Shown piece by piece: positions 10,706 through 21,827 of a stretch of DNA of 64,000 nt. Origin of the DNA: Rachicladosporium sp. CCFEE 5018 (Eukaryota; Ascomycota; Dothideomycetes; Cladosporiales; Cladosporiaceae). The stretch is taken from NCBI GenBank assembly GCA_002077045.2, contig KZ111143.1, positions 346,588-410,587 on the forward strand, written 5' to 3'. Both the position numbers and the translations under genes were made by a program. Within the stretch, counting starts at the first letter, position 1; the number at the start of each line of letters is the position of its first letter. The notes below the pieces were generated by a model, which worked only from the letters and a program-made list of their open reading frames with translations, searched no databases and had not been told where the DNA came from.

Positions 10706-12302
10706 TCAAACTCCTGGCTTCGCAGGCGTGACCGGCACCTCCCAGACATCCTCGCCCTCTGCGCCTGCATTACTGCGGTGGACAGTAGAGGCTACCACCT
10801 GGTTCTCAGACCTTTCAGTGCCGGCAGACGGCGGTGGGGCGGCAAAGGGGATAGCGCCTGTCGAACTCCAGACTGGTAATGCGCCGTATGAAGGAATCTC
10901 CGTCTTCAGCTCACGCACAGGCGAAGACTTTGCGTCGATATGTCTGTTCGCTGGATGGGCTTGAGCAACGGCTTCTTCGCGTAGAAGCTGGCGAGCAGGA
11001 CTATCATACACGTCTTCTTGCGTCTGTGGTAACAACGATGGGGTCGGTAGCGGAATCTTGGGCGTGGAGTCGGCTGGCACTAGTGCTGCTTCCGCCTGCT
11101 GCGGTCGAAGCGGCGAGGGCGGCGCTGGGGGCTGTGGCTCCAGCTTCTGGTATGGTATATGAGGAGTCGGTGCGGCGGGATGTGCGTTCTGTTGCGGTGC
11201 AGTATCTGTATCAGCAATGGGCCACGGACCCGCTAGAGTAGGCTCCTGTACCGAGGTAACCGCCAATGGCTCCGCCACGGTTGGAGGATTGACGACAGTG
11301 GCTTGGGGGCTCTGAACAGTTGTCTGAACCGCCGCCACTGGAGCTGGTGGCTTGCCATTGCCCGCGTGTGGCCCCAGCCTCGCTTTCTGCGCCGGCGTGA
11401 GACCAGTAGCGCTCTTCGCCTCGGCTGGTGCAACCATAGCAGCTTTCCGCGCCGCAGCATTCAGCCGTCTAGTCTCAGCACCCTTCAGCGCGCTGGCACG
11501 CCTCTCAGCCGCCAACCTCTCCTTGAGCTTCCGCTCGTGCTCTTCCTTTGAGATCGGTGGGTTCAAGCGTAGCTTGCTCGTCTTGGCTACCAGAGCATCG
11601 AAGTCGGAGACGTTGTTGGGCTGCACTGGTGTGGGCGAAGTCGGCATCGCATTGGTCGGAAGTGGCTGTGACGCAAGAGTCATCCCATTCTCCACTGACC
11701 GTGAGCCTACGGCAGGCCACACTGGCGCGCTGGCGCTATCCGTGATCCTACTCATTGCAGCTGGCTTCGCAGGCGACCTGGTCTTCTTGACCTGCACACT
11801 CGGCTTCGCCGTCACCCTGGGCACAGCAGGCGGTCTCATCGCGCCATTGACCATGCCGCCTGGTGCAGGAACAGCAGGAACGGCAGACATAGGAGGCGCT
11901 ACGCTCTCGTCTGACAGAACGCTCATGGTGCTCGCCATACTACTTCGGCGACTCGTGCGCCTCTGCTGAGTGACCTGCGGTACAGCTTCGGTGCTAGAAG
12001 GTAATTCCGCGATAGTGCGCCTTCGATCGGTCTTCGATACAACGCGTAAATGCTCTGAGCTACCTGCACGCGCTGGCTTAGTCGCGCGAGTACGCAGTTG
12101 GCGAGCGGCGTCTCCCTCGACGATCGTAGGAGGGCTGACAAATCGCTTCTCAGCCTTCGGACCCGCGAGCTCTTCAGCTGTACAGGAAAAGGTTTGACGG
12201 TCCTGCGGGATGAGCAATTTGGAAAGTTCCTGGGCAGCGGTGATCCAGTCGACTTCAGGCGGTGGTGGAGTTGGCGGTCGAGCTTCGGCTGGAACTTCTC
12301 GC
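10706..12302 (-). CDS. Pro/Ala-rich disordered protein, N-terminus lost in assembly gap
   Basis: Minus-strand frame open from the gap edge at 12302 to a stop at 10708-10706, 531 codons. Near its start is a conserved-looking segment, VDWITAAQELSKLLIPQ. Next come long basic and Pro/Ala-rich stretches, then a charged helix around SKEEHERKLKERLAAERR that could be a short coiled coil, and a Pro/Gln-rich C-terminal third ending DVWEVPVTPAKPGV. I do not recognise the family. Reading across the gap is not justified, because the far side belongs to another contig. Confidence 0.7.
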
Positions 12303-12402
12303 NNNNNNNNNNNNNNNNNNNNNNNNNNNNNNNNNNNNNNNNNNNNNNNNNNNNNNNNNNNNNNNNNNNNNNNNNNNNNNNNNNNNNNNNNNNNNNNNNN
12401 NN
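12303..12402. other. Assembly gap (100 N)
   Basis: Exactly 100 N, the usual placeholder for a gap of unknown size. The left side ends inside the Pro-rich gene; the right side starts at the first base of the duplicated block. Confidence 0.98.
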
Positions 12403-12650
12403 GATGTCGTAACTTGATGAGTCTCAACTCCGATCAATCACCTTTCGATGTCCAACGTCTCGTATCGAGGACCATCAATTCGCAATCGAGGCACGCAGGG
12501 GCGTGGAAAAAAGCTTCACACAATGTCCATAGTCATGGTACAGTAGGGATCTCTTCAGCATTCCGAAGCATCAGACATCAATCCTCAATTATCGCGCAAC
12601 ACGAGTCCCCCCAACTACCACTATCAGGCAACATCATCTCCGATCTCCAT

Positions 12651-14151
12651 ATGCTCGCACTGCTAGGTCGCCGCACGATGTCTTCAATAAGTCCAGCTAA
12701 GATCGTGAGCCAGAACTCCTACCTCGCCGCAGGCATGTATCCCTGGAAGAACCCATCCACCCCAAGTAGGACCTATCATCACATCCATCTGACCTTCCAT
12801 CCCAGGCAAGCTCAAAATAACCGAACACTTCTTCACCGTCCCCAAAGATCACTCCGCACCGTCCCCAAGCTCCCCAGCCAACACCCTAACCCTCTTCGCC
12901 CGCTCTGTAACCAAAGCCCCACCCGCCATAGCTCCCTCAACACCCCCACCAGCACTCCCATGGCTTCTCTACCTCCAAGGCGGACCCGGCTACCCCTGTC
13001 GTCCGCCCCAACACAGCCCCATGACCCAGATCCTGCTGGATAAGGGGTATCAATTGTTGTTTCTTGACCAGGGCGGGACGGGGCTGAGCACGCCAGTAAC
13101 GGCGAGTACGCTGCAGATGCGTGGGGAGGAGGATGTGCAGGCAAGGTATCTGAAGCATTATAGGGCTGATAGTATTGTCAAGGATTGTGAGGCTATTCGA
13201 CTGGCGTTGACGGGAGGCGAGAAGTGGTCTATCCTGGGGCAGAGCTTTGGGGGTTTCTGCAGTGTGACTTATCTCTCGTTCTATCCTGAAGGATTGAGGG
13301 AAGTGTTTCTCTTTGGCGGCTTGATGCCTCTGGTCCGTACCCCAGACGAAGTCTATCGACGCCTGTACCCCAGGGTGAAAGCCAGGAACGAAGCCTACTA
13401 CGCCAAGTTCCCCGAGGACGTCGGCAGGGTTCGCAAGATCCTCTCCTACCTGAGCAGATTCGGCGACGGAGTCATTAAGCTACCCTCCGGCGGCGATCTT
13501 ACGCGACGACGCTTTCTGCAGCTCGGTCTGGCGTTCGGTGGGCACGGAGGACTGGACTCGGTACACGACATTGTGCTCAAGTGCGCAACTGACATTGATA
13601 TGTTCGGGCATCTCACTAGGAATGCACTAAGTGCTGTTGATGGCGCGGTGAACTTCGACGACGCACTGCTGTACGCCATATTGCATGAGCCGATATACTG
13701 CTCAGCCAAAGGCAACAAGGCAGCTTGGTCAGCACAGCGAGTTCGGGACGAGTTCCCTGAGTTCGCACTCGAAGAGCAGCCATCGACAACGGTGGGCAAC
13801 GCGGCGTCAGTGACAGCAATCAATTTCAGCGGCGAGATGGTGTACCCCTGGATGTTCAGCGACTACACTGAGCTCCGGAAAGTATCTCGCGTCGCTGAGC
13901 GGGTGGCCCAAGACGACGACTGGTCAGAGCTGTTTGACGAAGAGCAGCTAGCGAAGAACGAAGTGCCTGTATATGCTGCTGCATATCAAGAGGATATGTA
14001 CGTTGACTACGATCTGAGCATGCAGACGGCAGCAAAGATCAAGGGATGCAAGGTGTTTAGCACGAATGTGCTATACCATGATGCAGTGAGGAGTCGGGTG
14101 GATGAGGTGATGAAGGGAGTGTTTGGCTTGAGGGATGATGTGGTGGACTAA
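12651..14151 (+). CDS. Prolyl aminopeptidase-like alpha/beta hydrolase (S33), copy A
   Basis: Exons 12651-12765 and 12806-14151 (40-nt GTAGGA...CAG intron) give 486 residues. S33 enzymes remove N-terminal proline or similar residues. Visible motifs are the oxyanion-hole LYLQGGPG, the nucleophile elbow GQSFGG, and a C-terminal YHDAVRSR holding the likely catalytic His. In this copy the conserved DQRG motif after the first strand reads DQGG (residue 128, codon GGC at 13072), whereas copy B keeps Arg. A second ATG at 12678 is an alternative start. It converges on BNA6 with 33 bp between the two genes. Parts of this gene are the most diverged stretch between the two block copies. Confidence 0.88.
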
Positions 14152-14184
14152 AGCAGATAAGCGAGTCTAGCAGTACCCAGGAGA

Positions 14185-15147
14185 CTATTCACTACTGCTC
14201 CCGCCCGCTGCACCATTCGTTGTCCCAGCCTTCTTCACCTCGCTCGCCTTCTCCCTCGGCACGACCTTCAACGAGAAGTCCACGTGTCTCGTCCCCTGAT
14301 GTATGCTCGACGAACTGATAATATCCACATCATCACACACATAACTCTCCACATTCCCCTCCGTCAATCCACCACTGACCTCAATCAACACCCTCCCCTG
14401 CCCATGCTTCTCTTTCAAACTTCTCGCCGCAACCTTCACCCCCTCCCCATCAAAGTTATCCAACATTACCACATCCGCGCCCGCCTGCATGGCCTCCTCA
14501 GCCTCCGCCTCAGTCTGACATTCCACCTCAACCTTAATCGCGAACCCGCCGGCTGCTTTCGCGGCGTGCACGGCGCTCGTGATGCTGCCGCCACGAGCCC
14601 AGATGTGGTTGTCCTTAAGCATGGTCATGGTGCTGAGGTCGTGGCGATGCGGGTCGCAGCCACCGACTAGCATGCCGTACTTTTCTACGAGCCGGAAGCC
14701 GGGGGTCGTTTTGCGCGTGCCGGCTAGGATACCTTTGTAGCCTGCTCGGCGTAGTAACGATAGGAGATCTGCACTCGCGGTTGCGATGCCGGAACATCTT
14801 GCCAAAGTGTTCAGCGCCACCCTTTCGCCCAGCAAAAGGTTCCTGACTGGGCCTTTGACAGTCGCGCAGTCTTGCTTTCCGAATTTCCCGACTTCATCGC
14901 CTTCCGCTACATGCCACTCGACTGTGCAGTCTAGTTGCCGGAAGACCTCGTCAAAGAAGGGCACGCCAGCTACGATGCCTTTGGATTTTGCGAAGAGGTG
15001 GGCTTCAGCTGGGGCGGCGCCGACCACGAAGCCACCGTGGTCGAAGGAAGGTGTGTCTTCGGCTAGCCAGGAGGTTATGAGGGGGCGGTAGGAGGGCGGG
15101 AGGAGGTGGGCTGGATTGCCGTGGGCGGGAGCGCCTTCTCTGGGCAT
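14185..15147 (-). CDS. BNA6: Nicotinate-nucleotide pyrophosphorylase (quinolinate phosphoribosyltransferase), copy A
   Basis: Single exon, 320 residues. It converts quinolinate and PRPP to nicotinate mononucleotide and CO2, the last step specific to de novo NAD synthesis from tryptophan. Motifs seen: ERVALNTLARCSGIAT, TRKTTPGFRLVEKYG with the substrate-binding basic residues, GGCDPHRHDLS, MLKDNH, the VEVEC strand, ADVVMLDNF and EVSGGLTEGN near the C-terminus. This is full length for the family. It is transcribed toward the aminopeptidase gene and away from the HSP12-like gene. Confidence 0.95.
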   Translation of the reverse strand: MPREGAPAHGNPAHLLPPSYRPLITSWLAEDTPSFDHGGFVVGAAPAEAHLFAKSKGIVAGVPFFDEVFRQLDCTVEWHVAEGDEVGKFGKQDCATVKGPVRNLLLGERVALNTLARCSGIATASADLLSLLRRAGYKGILAGTRKTTPGFRLVEKYGMLVGGCDPHRHDLSTMTMLKDNHIWARGGSITSAVHAAKAAGGFAIKVEVECQTEAEAEEAMQAGADVVMLDNFDGEGVKVAARSLKEKHGQGRVLIEVSGGLTEGNVESYVCDDVDIISSSSIHQGTRHVDFSLKVVPREKASEVKKAGTTNGAAGGSSSE

Positions 15148-15995
15148 TGTGGAGGGATTGATGGCAGGGCGATGGAGTCAGGGGAAATTGATTGACTTGA
15201 CCTACTCTTCGGAGCTCGGCTTATGGGGCTCAGATGATGGAGTGAGGTTGCAATCTCGGCATAGCTTGTAGTCTCTGGTAGGGGTACTTCGCTTGCTGAG
15301 GCTGCATCTCCTACCTCAGGCGTACAACGGCCACAGTTCCTGACCAAAGGGCAGCGCTGATTTACATCGCTGTACTCGCAGTCCACGCTCAGCGCGTGCC
15401 TATGGAGTGGCCCTCGTCGTCTACTCACATCCTTCACTGCACGTGATCCCAAGCCTTCGTTCTGCCAACATGACGTCGCTTGGACCCCACTAAAGCCCGA
15501 CGTCACTTCCTCACATCACCCCACTAGCGAACTGAGAGCAACAACCAAAACAGGGCCAGGCCAGCATCGACATTCACCACCTTGCATAAGAAGTGCATAT
15601 GCAACATAATGGACACTGTCATAGCCAATGGGCAGTCTCGGAGCTGACATGGGGCGTTTCAGATACTCCGGGCTACAGCTACCACGTGAGTGCCCAGAGA
15701 GCTGGAATGAGGTCTAGTTGCGTAGCACCGCCACTTCCCTCACTACGCACGCCATTCATGCGTGCAGCTTCCATTCACTCGTGTTGTCATGACGTCGCTT
15801 CCTTGTGTACGTGGTCTGTTTGCTCGGCGGTACGGCAGTGGCTGTTGATGGCGCAGGTACAAGTAGATCTTTCTCTGCCCCTCTTCTTCTCTTCTCCTAC
15901 ACCAACCCCACTCACAACCAACCATCAACTAAGTACTCACTCAATCTTTCACTCAATCAACTCATCACCCGACCAACCAACAACAACCCGCCAAC
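15148..15995. promoter_or_regulatory. Divergent promoter region between BNA6 and the HSP12-like gene, with CRE-like sites
   Basis: 848 bp between divergent starts. It holds three CRE-like octamers: TGACGTCG at 15471-15478, CGACGTCA at 15498-15505 and TGACGTCG at 15790-15797. All three are kept in copy B (26557, 26584, 26877). CRE elements bind Atf1-type bZIP factors, which drive stress genes in fungi, so they fit the HSP12-like gene. A CACGTG core lies near 15440. A pyrimidine- and CAA-rich leader precedes the ATG at 15996. Function is inferred from motif and conservation only. Confidence 0.55.
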
Positions 15996-16386
15996 ATGTC
16001 TGATCTCGGCCGCAAGAGCAACGCTGACAGTGCGTCTACTACTCCCGTCAAACTCATCAACAGCTCACTGACAACATCACAGAGCTCGGTGACAAGCTCC
16101 AGCCCGACTCCTCCAAGTCCACCCTCGACAAGGTCGGCGACTCCCTCACCGGTGCCGGAGACAAGGTCGCTCGGTAAGTCAACTCATGCCCTCTTTCATC
16201 ACCCTTTCATCACTGACATCCAATCTCAGCGACGTCGTCCCCGACTCCCAGAAGTCCACTAGCCAGTCCCTTTCCGACAAGGCCGGCCGCACCAAGGACT
16301 CCCACACCGGTCATAATGCGCCCGGCCAGGAGTCCCTGCTCGACAAGGCTAAGGACGCCGTCGGCATGGGCAACAAGCACACCTAG
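15996..16386 (+). CDS. HSP12: Hsp12/Hsp9-like small stress protein, copy A
   Basis: Three exons (15996-16029, 16083-16173, 16230-16386) give 93 residues. It starts MSDLGRKS, has the family core QPDSSKSTLDKVGDSLTGAG and DKVARDVVPDSQKS, and ends LLDKAKDAVGMGNKHT. Hsp12 proteins are small and hydrophilic, fold on membranes and are strongly induced by heat, osmotic stress and starvation. The introns are 53 and 56 nt with good donors and acceptors. After the TAG stop the frame stays open for another 56 codons (see next entry). Confidence 0.9.
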
Positions 16387-16557
16387 AAGCTGTTTGGCCA
16401 TGCGCACCATTCTCCCCTGAGCAGCACGCACGAGCACCAGCACGACCGCGAGACCTGCACTACACCTGCACCTACGACGACGACATCGACAACCACCTCG
16501 ACGGCTGGCACTGAGGCTTCGAAGGCTGATGTTGATGGTACGCCTGCAGTGTCTTGA
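16387..16557 (+). other. Open frame in phase after the HSP12-like stop codon, copy A
   Basis: Directly after the TAG, 56 sense codons run in the same frame to a TGA at 16555-16557. They begin KLFGHAHH and end DGTPAVS, with His-rich then Thr-rich composition. Copy B keeps the frame with a 3-nt insertion. Either the ancestral gene was longer and gained a stop, or some read-through occurs. It may also be ordinary 3' UTR. Confidence 0.4.
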
Positions 16558-17290
16558 TGTGGGGATTGGGTTGTGTGGGTGCTTAGGCGGGCTGTCTGAT
16601 GGAAGGATGGGAAGACGATATGCACACACACCTGGCTCTGACACGAGCATCACGGCATGAGTTATGAAACCTTGATGGGAGTTTGAGCTACCTGATACTG
16701 CGGTATTCACCTATTGTATGCAGTCAAACCCTGACCACCTCGCCTCATCGCCTTCTTCATCGTATTGTTCATTGTCCTCGCCATGTCTTAACCCCGTCCT
16801 CCATTTATATTGCCTTGCATCTTTTCAACTTTACGCTTGAGCGGCAACCGATACTGCTTTCGCAACACGCATCTCGTGACATAGAGACAAACGTGATAGA
16901 CTGGCGTCGTCAAGCTGCCTCTCAAAGGTGCTGTACTGACAATCGTGCTACGAGACTGCGAAAAGAAGCAGGAGTACTATTCCAGGTTGAGGGAGACAAC
17001 GAATGAATGCTGGCAAAGACACGGCACTTTAGCCTGTCTTGTTGCTGAACTCGAATCACATATGTAGTCAGCGGATAGATGAGCGACTTCGTGCAGTAAC
17101 AGGGAGCACAGCGGACAAGATACGTGTATCAAGGGAGCAATGCATAACATCGTGTATCATACTGCATCACCTCGTACTGTCCAACCCTGAGTCCTGGCAA
17201 TGCGCCGTCAATCGCAGCGTCCAGCACCCACATGCCACAACGGCTCTCTAGACCGTGCACTGAAACCGTATTTCTTGCATTTCAATGCAT
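16558..17290. other. Intergenic between convergent genes
   Basis: 3' flanks of the HSP12-like gene and the AAA ATPase gene. Short open frames only; copy B has the same sequence with scattered changes and no conserved coding pattern. Confidence 0.5.
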
Positions 17291-20041
17291 TCAACCTCCC
17301 CGTTCCCCAAACTCCCTCGACCAGTCCTCAAATTCCTTTAGTCCTTGCTTCGATACCGATGGTCGGATATTGCCCAGGCTGGCCCGGAAGTCATCTATAC
17401 CGATCGGACGAATGTCTTCGGGAGACATATGCAGGAGTCGTTCGCCCAAGCTGCGGAGAGGGCCCATGGCGGCGTCTTTGGCGAGGGCGGTGATGTCGGA
17501 GCCGCTGAAACCTGAGAAGATTTGTCAGTAGACTGAAGACGCAGGCAGGGCAATGTGAGGGAGCGGGGGAACGGAGGCGTACCGTCAGTGAGGTGCACGA
17601 GAGTTTGTAGTTGTGCAGCACTCAGGTTATGGTTCTGGGAAGCAAGCAGGTTGCGAAGCTGCTTCTCGCGAACCCAGTCCTCCGGTAACGGGATGTACTG
17701 TCGTCTCACGAAGCGTCTTCGAGCGGCTTCATCGATAGCCCAGGGCAGATTTGTTGCAGCTAGCACAAGCACCCGACTCGCATCGCCCTTTTCCTTATTC
17801 TGCTCTTCGCGACCAGCGGCGGCTTTCTGCAAATCAGACCACTGAATCAAAAACTCCGTCTTGATTCTGCGGGTTGCTTCGTGCTCTGAGCTTCCACCGC
17901 GGGATCCGAGAAGCGAGTCAATTTCGTCGACAAAGATGATGCTAGGCGCGAGAGCCTTCGCTATCTCGAACAAGGCGCGGACAAGCTTCTCAGACTCACC
18001 AAGATACTTGCTAGTGAGACTGCTAGCTGAGATGGCGAAGAAGACGCTCTTACTCTCTGTCGCCACAGCTCTGGCCAGCATGGTCTTGCCTGTACCCGGA
18101 GGGCCGAAGAGCAGCATGCCTCTTGCTGGCTCGCGGAGACCCATAAAGAGATCTGGGCGGAGGAAGGGGTATACTACCGTCTCCTTGAGTGATGTCTTCG
18201 CGATCTCGAGACCGGCTACATCGTCCCAGTGCACTTCATCGCCTTGAATGACGATCTCGTTGAAGATCTGCTTAGCAGCACCCTCATCTACGCCTTTGGG
18301 GAGATTCTTTAGTATTTTGGCTACACGAAGATCCCAGGCTGTCGAGTTTGAGGGAGGTTCGTCTCCTGAGGAGTCATGGGACTCGTCTGTACCTGGTGGA
18401 GTGATCGTGGTGCTCGGGATGGGCCGAGCGCGGTCTTTGGGGCGTGTAGTTCGGGGTGAGCTTTCAGTACTGGTAGGCATACGGGTGGGCGGGCTATTCT
18501 GCGCATCTCGGCTCACGCGCTCGTTCAGGGTTCGGCGTGTTCCATCAAGTTGCTGGCGTTGTGCGGTAGCATTCACCACACCAGCTGCTCGAGTCACTGC
18601 TTTCCGCGGTATAACGGGCGACTGCTTGGCTTGCGCGGTCTTCGGAGGTGCGAAGCCAGCAGATGTCGGTGTCACGGCCAAGTTTGCAGCCTGCCTAATC
18701 GCGAGCTCTGGTGGCTTCTTCGGTCGGCCAGGGTACTCTTTCATGTATGTCAGAGGCTTCGCAAGTCCAGCTTCGGCAATAGTCTGTGGCGCGAACGGTC
18801 GCTTGGCGGACTCTGGACTGTCCGATGCAGTTGGTGCATGATGTCGCGGCGGCGGCGGGGGAGGAGCTGCGGAATTTGCCGTTGCCATCGAGTCATCGCT
18901 GCGCGAGTATGATGCGCTCGCATACGGACCAGGTTGGACAGGGTGCTCTGGGTAAGGCGGAGGAGGCGGTACCCCATGACTCGTACGGCTGATCGAGCTC
19001 GAGCTGTCCTGTGGTCGAAGAAAGTCACGTGGGCTCGGCGGTCTGACTACCGAGTTGTGTGAAGATCGTCTATTCGGTAGCTCCGGTCCCTCGCGAGTAG
19101 GGGGTCTGTCCACAAGCGATCGAGTGTACGGGTCCCATGCTGCTGCCGGCTCTGGACTCGTGCGTGCAGCAGTTGTGACTGGCTCTGCACTCCCCGCGCC
19201 CGATCTTGAAGGCCAGACCTGCGTCGCCGCTTTCGCTGCAGCAGTCGGTGTCTTCCCGCGCAGCGTCGCAGCAAGCTTGCCCGAGGAAGATGAGCTTGTC
19301 CGGTCCTTGGGCTCCTTGCGCAGTGTTCTCAGCATCCCGCCTTTCTTCTCCGGACTGGGTGTCCTAGACCCTCGTCGTGGCTGCTCTCCAGGCGGCGGCA
19401 GCAGACTCTCCGAGCCGTTGCGTAGGCTATTCGATCTCGAGCCGTCGTCTGTCGCGTGCCTGAGTCCAGCGTAGGAAGGTCGTGTGTACTGCTGCACTGG
19501 TCGTGGAGGTGGAGGTGGTGTTGGTCGCGGTATGTCCGCATACGTCGTCTGCGGAATCGTGTCGCCACCAAGCCATGTCGCCCTTTCCGTACTCGGTGTC
19601 GGCCTCGGTGTTGTTGCCGGGGAGTCCTTTCGTAGCCGGTACGGATTGCTGTTACTTCCTGCTGGCTTCGCCTCTTCGACCGCGTCCTCCCGAGACTTCT
19701 TCAGCGCTTGCAACAAGTCCACACGCTCTTTACATTGCAGTTCCATACTTCGCAGCGAGTCCTGGAGTGCCTTCTCCGTCTCTGTCCGCGGCGAGTAGCC
19801 GGAGGGGACCCGGTAGGCATTATGGTAGTAGATTTGATCTAAAGCTTCTCGCCAGGCGCGAAGGGCTTCCGCTTCGTTGTTCTGCCGTAGTCGGTGTTAG
19901 CGGGAAGATCTTGATATTATGTAAGAAGATAGCCTGGCAGAGCCTCACCTGTCCTTCGAAGTAGATCGCAGTGGAGCATGTTAAGTAGCATTCATCGTAC
20001 GTCTTCTGCATGGAAGACGCAGCGGTCTTCCTAGTATTCAT
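17291..20041 (-). CDS. MIT-domain AAA ATPase of the spastin/fidgetin/Sap1 (meiotic) clade, copy A
   Basis: Three exons on the minus strand: 20041-19949, 19881-17583 and 17511-17291; 870 residues. The N-terminal part (MNTRKTAASSMQKTYDECYL through LQALKKSRE) has the helical look of a MIT domain. A long Pro/Ser/Arg-rich linker follows. The C-terminal AAA module has Walker A GPPGTGKT, Walker B IIFVDEID, the arginine-finger region DEAARRRF and a Vps4-type C-terminal helix after a small last intron. Yeast Sap1 and Yta6 are likely relatives; spastin and katanin sever microtubules, but that activity is only inferred here. A 236-bp divergent promoter separates it from the Asn-tRNA synthetase gene. Confidence 0.88.
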
Positions 20042-20277
20042 CGCGAAAGTCCAGTATGAGATATGCGAACATCGCTGACCTCAACAACAGCGCATGTGAT
20101 TGCAGCATGTGCGATTGATGTTCAAGGCGTGTGACGTGGTGAGGCTGGAGACGTGGAGAAGGTTAAATCTTGCGCCACAAGGAGGACGACAGCGGTGGTC
20201 CAATGCAGAGTCAATACGGATCTTACGCGCACCACTAACGTACTCAACATTGCAGACGTGAGGTACATCGCCAGGCA

Positions 20278-21827
20278 ATGCGGGCATGGCGGCCTCTTCG
20301 GAAGCACGTGAAGGACCTTGATGCGCTTCACCGACGTTGCGTGTCAGCAAAGCCGGACAGGAATAGCCTTGCTGGACTCCTGAACAGCGATGGGGTGAAC
20401 GACGTTGCGGATATTACCGTGAATGGTTGGATCCGATCGGTGAGAAAGCAGAAGAAAGTCGCTTTTGCCGCCATAAGCGATGGTTCGACTACGGCAGGAT
20501 TACAGGCAGTGCTCAAGCCAGGGCAGGCCGAAGGGTGACCATCACTTGCATTCAATGATTCGCGTAGATCAGCAGCTAATAGCATTACAGCCTGTCGACT
20601 GGCACGGCTGTTCGTCTACAAGGTCAATGGGTGAAATCATCTGGCGGCAAACAGAGCCATGAACTCCAGGTCTCCGAAGTGGCTGTGCTCGGCGACAACG
20701 ACGCTGAGGGCAATCCCCTCCAACCCAAGTACCAGACGCCTGAATTCCTCCGAACAGTACCCCATCTGCGCGCTCGAACGCCGGGCAATGCTCTGGTCCT
20801 GCGACTGCGATCTGCTGTCATAGCAAGCTTGACGCGCTTCTTCGACGAGCAGGGCTTTGTACAGTGCCATACGCCCGTCATTACATCGTCTGATTGTGAA
20901 GGCGCTGGGGAGGTCTTCACTGTGTCAGCGAACCCGGCTAAGGGGTCCAACGGGACCAAGCAGGTCGATCATTTCTTCAAGGACCCTATGTACCTCACAG
21001 TGTCAGCACAGCTGCACCTTGAAGCTCTCTCGCACGCAGTCGACAGAGTGTGGACTCTGTCACCAACGTTTCGCGCGGAGAAGAGCGATACGCCTCGACA
21101 TCTCTCCGAGTTCTACATGTTGGAAGCTGAGCAGTGTTTTCTCGACGATCCTAAACAAGTGATGAACGTTGTCGAAAGTATGCTTCGCGCTGTGGCGACC
21201 GATCTGTCTACCTCTGCGGTGCACCACGAGCTGCTAGCATCGAGAGGTGCGCATCACTCGGATGAAGTAAATGTTGTGATCGACAGCGGTACTCTCAAGC
21301 AGCGATGGGAAGGTTTGCACGCGGCGGACTGGCCTCGCATTACCTACGACGAAGCCATCAAAGTTCTCGAAGAAGCGAATGATGTGCGTAGCCCAATTTT
21401 CACGATTCAACCCAGCTACAACGACGGCCTGGCGGCCGAGCACGAGCGCTACCTTGCCACTCATCTCGGCAAAGGCTCTCCGATCTTCATTACTCACTAC
21501 CCTGCTGTCCAAAAGCCCTTCTATATGTCCCGATCGCCTGAAGACCCCGCGAAAGCTGAGTGCTTCGATCTGCTCGTCCCAGATCTGTGCGAGCTCGCTG
21601 GTGGGTCGATGCGTGAACACAATGCTCAGGCACTACACAAGGCTATGGCAGCAAAGGGCGTCAGTGGAGAAGGATTGGAGTGGTACATGGACCTCAGGAA
21701 GTATGGCAGTGTAAAGCATGGGGGCTTTGGACTGGGCTTCGACAGGCTGATCTGCTATCTGAGTGGCGTGAGCAATTTGAGAGATGTGGTCGCTTTCCCA
21801 CGGTGGGCTGGGAGGTGCGAGTGCTGA
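20278..21827 (+). CDS. SLM5: Mitochondrial asparaginyl-tRNA synthetase, copy A
   Basis: Exons 20278-20534 and 20591-21827 give 497 residues. A class II aminoacyl-tRNA synthetase that charges tRNA-Asn. The short Arg-rich N-terminus suits a mitochondrial presequence. The OB-fold anticodon-binding domain (ITVNGWIRSVRKQKKVAF) is followed by the catalytic domain, with motif 2 around SPTFRAEKSDTPRHLSEFY and motif 3 GGFGLGFDRL near the C-terminus. The ending RDVVAFPRWAGRCEC is as in other fungal AsnRS. Mitochondrial location is inferred from the presequence and the compact size. Confidence 0.92.

Noticed and set aside
12210..13043. Long frame running across the 100-N gap into the aminopeptidase region
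   Set aside because: It is read through unknown bases, and its right part is a shifted frame of the aminopeptidase gene.
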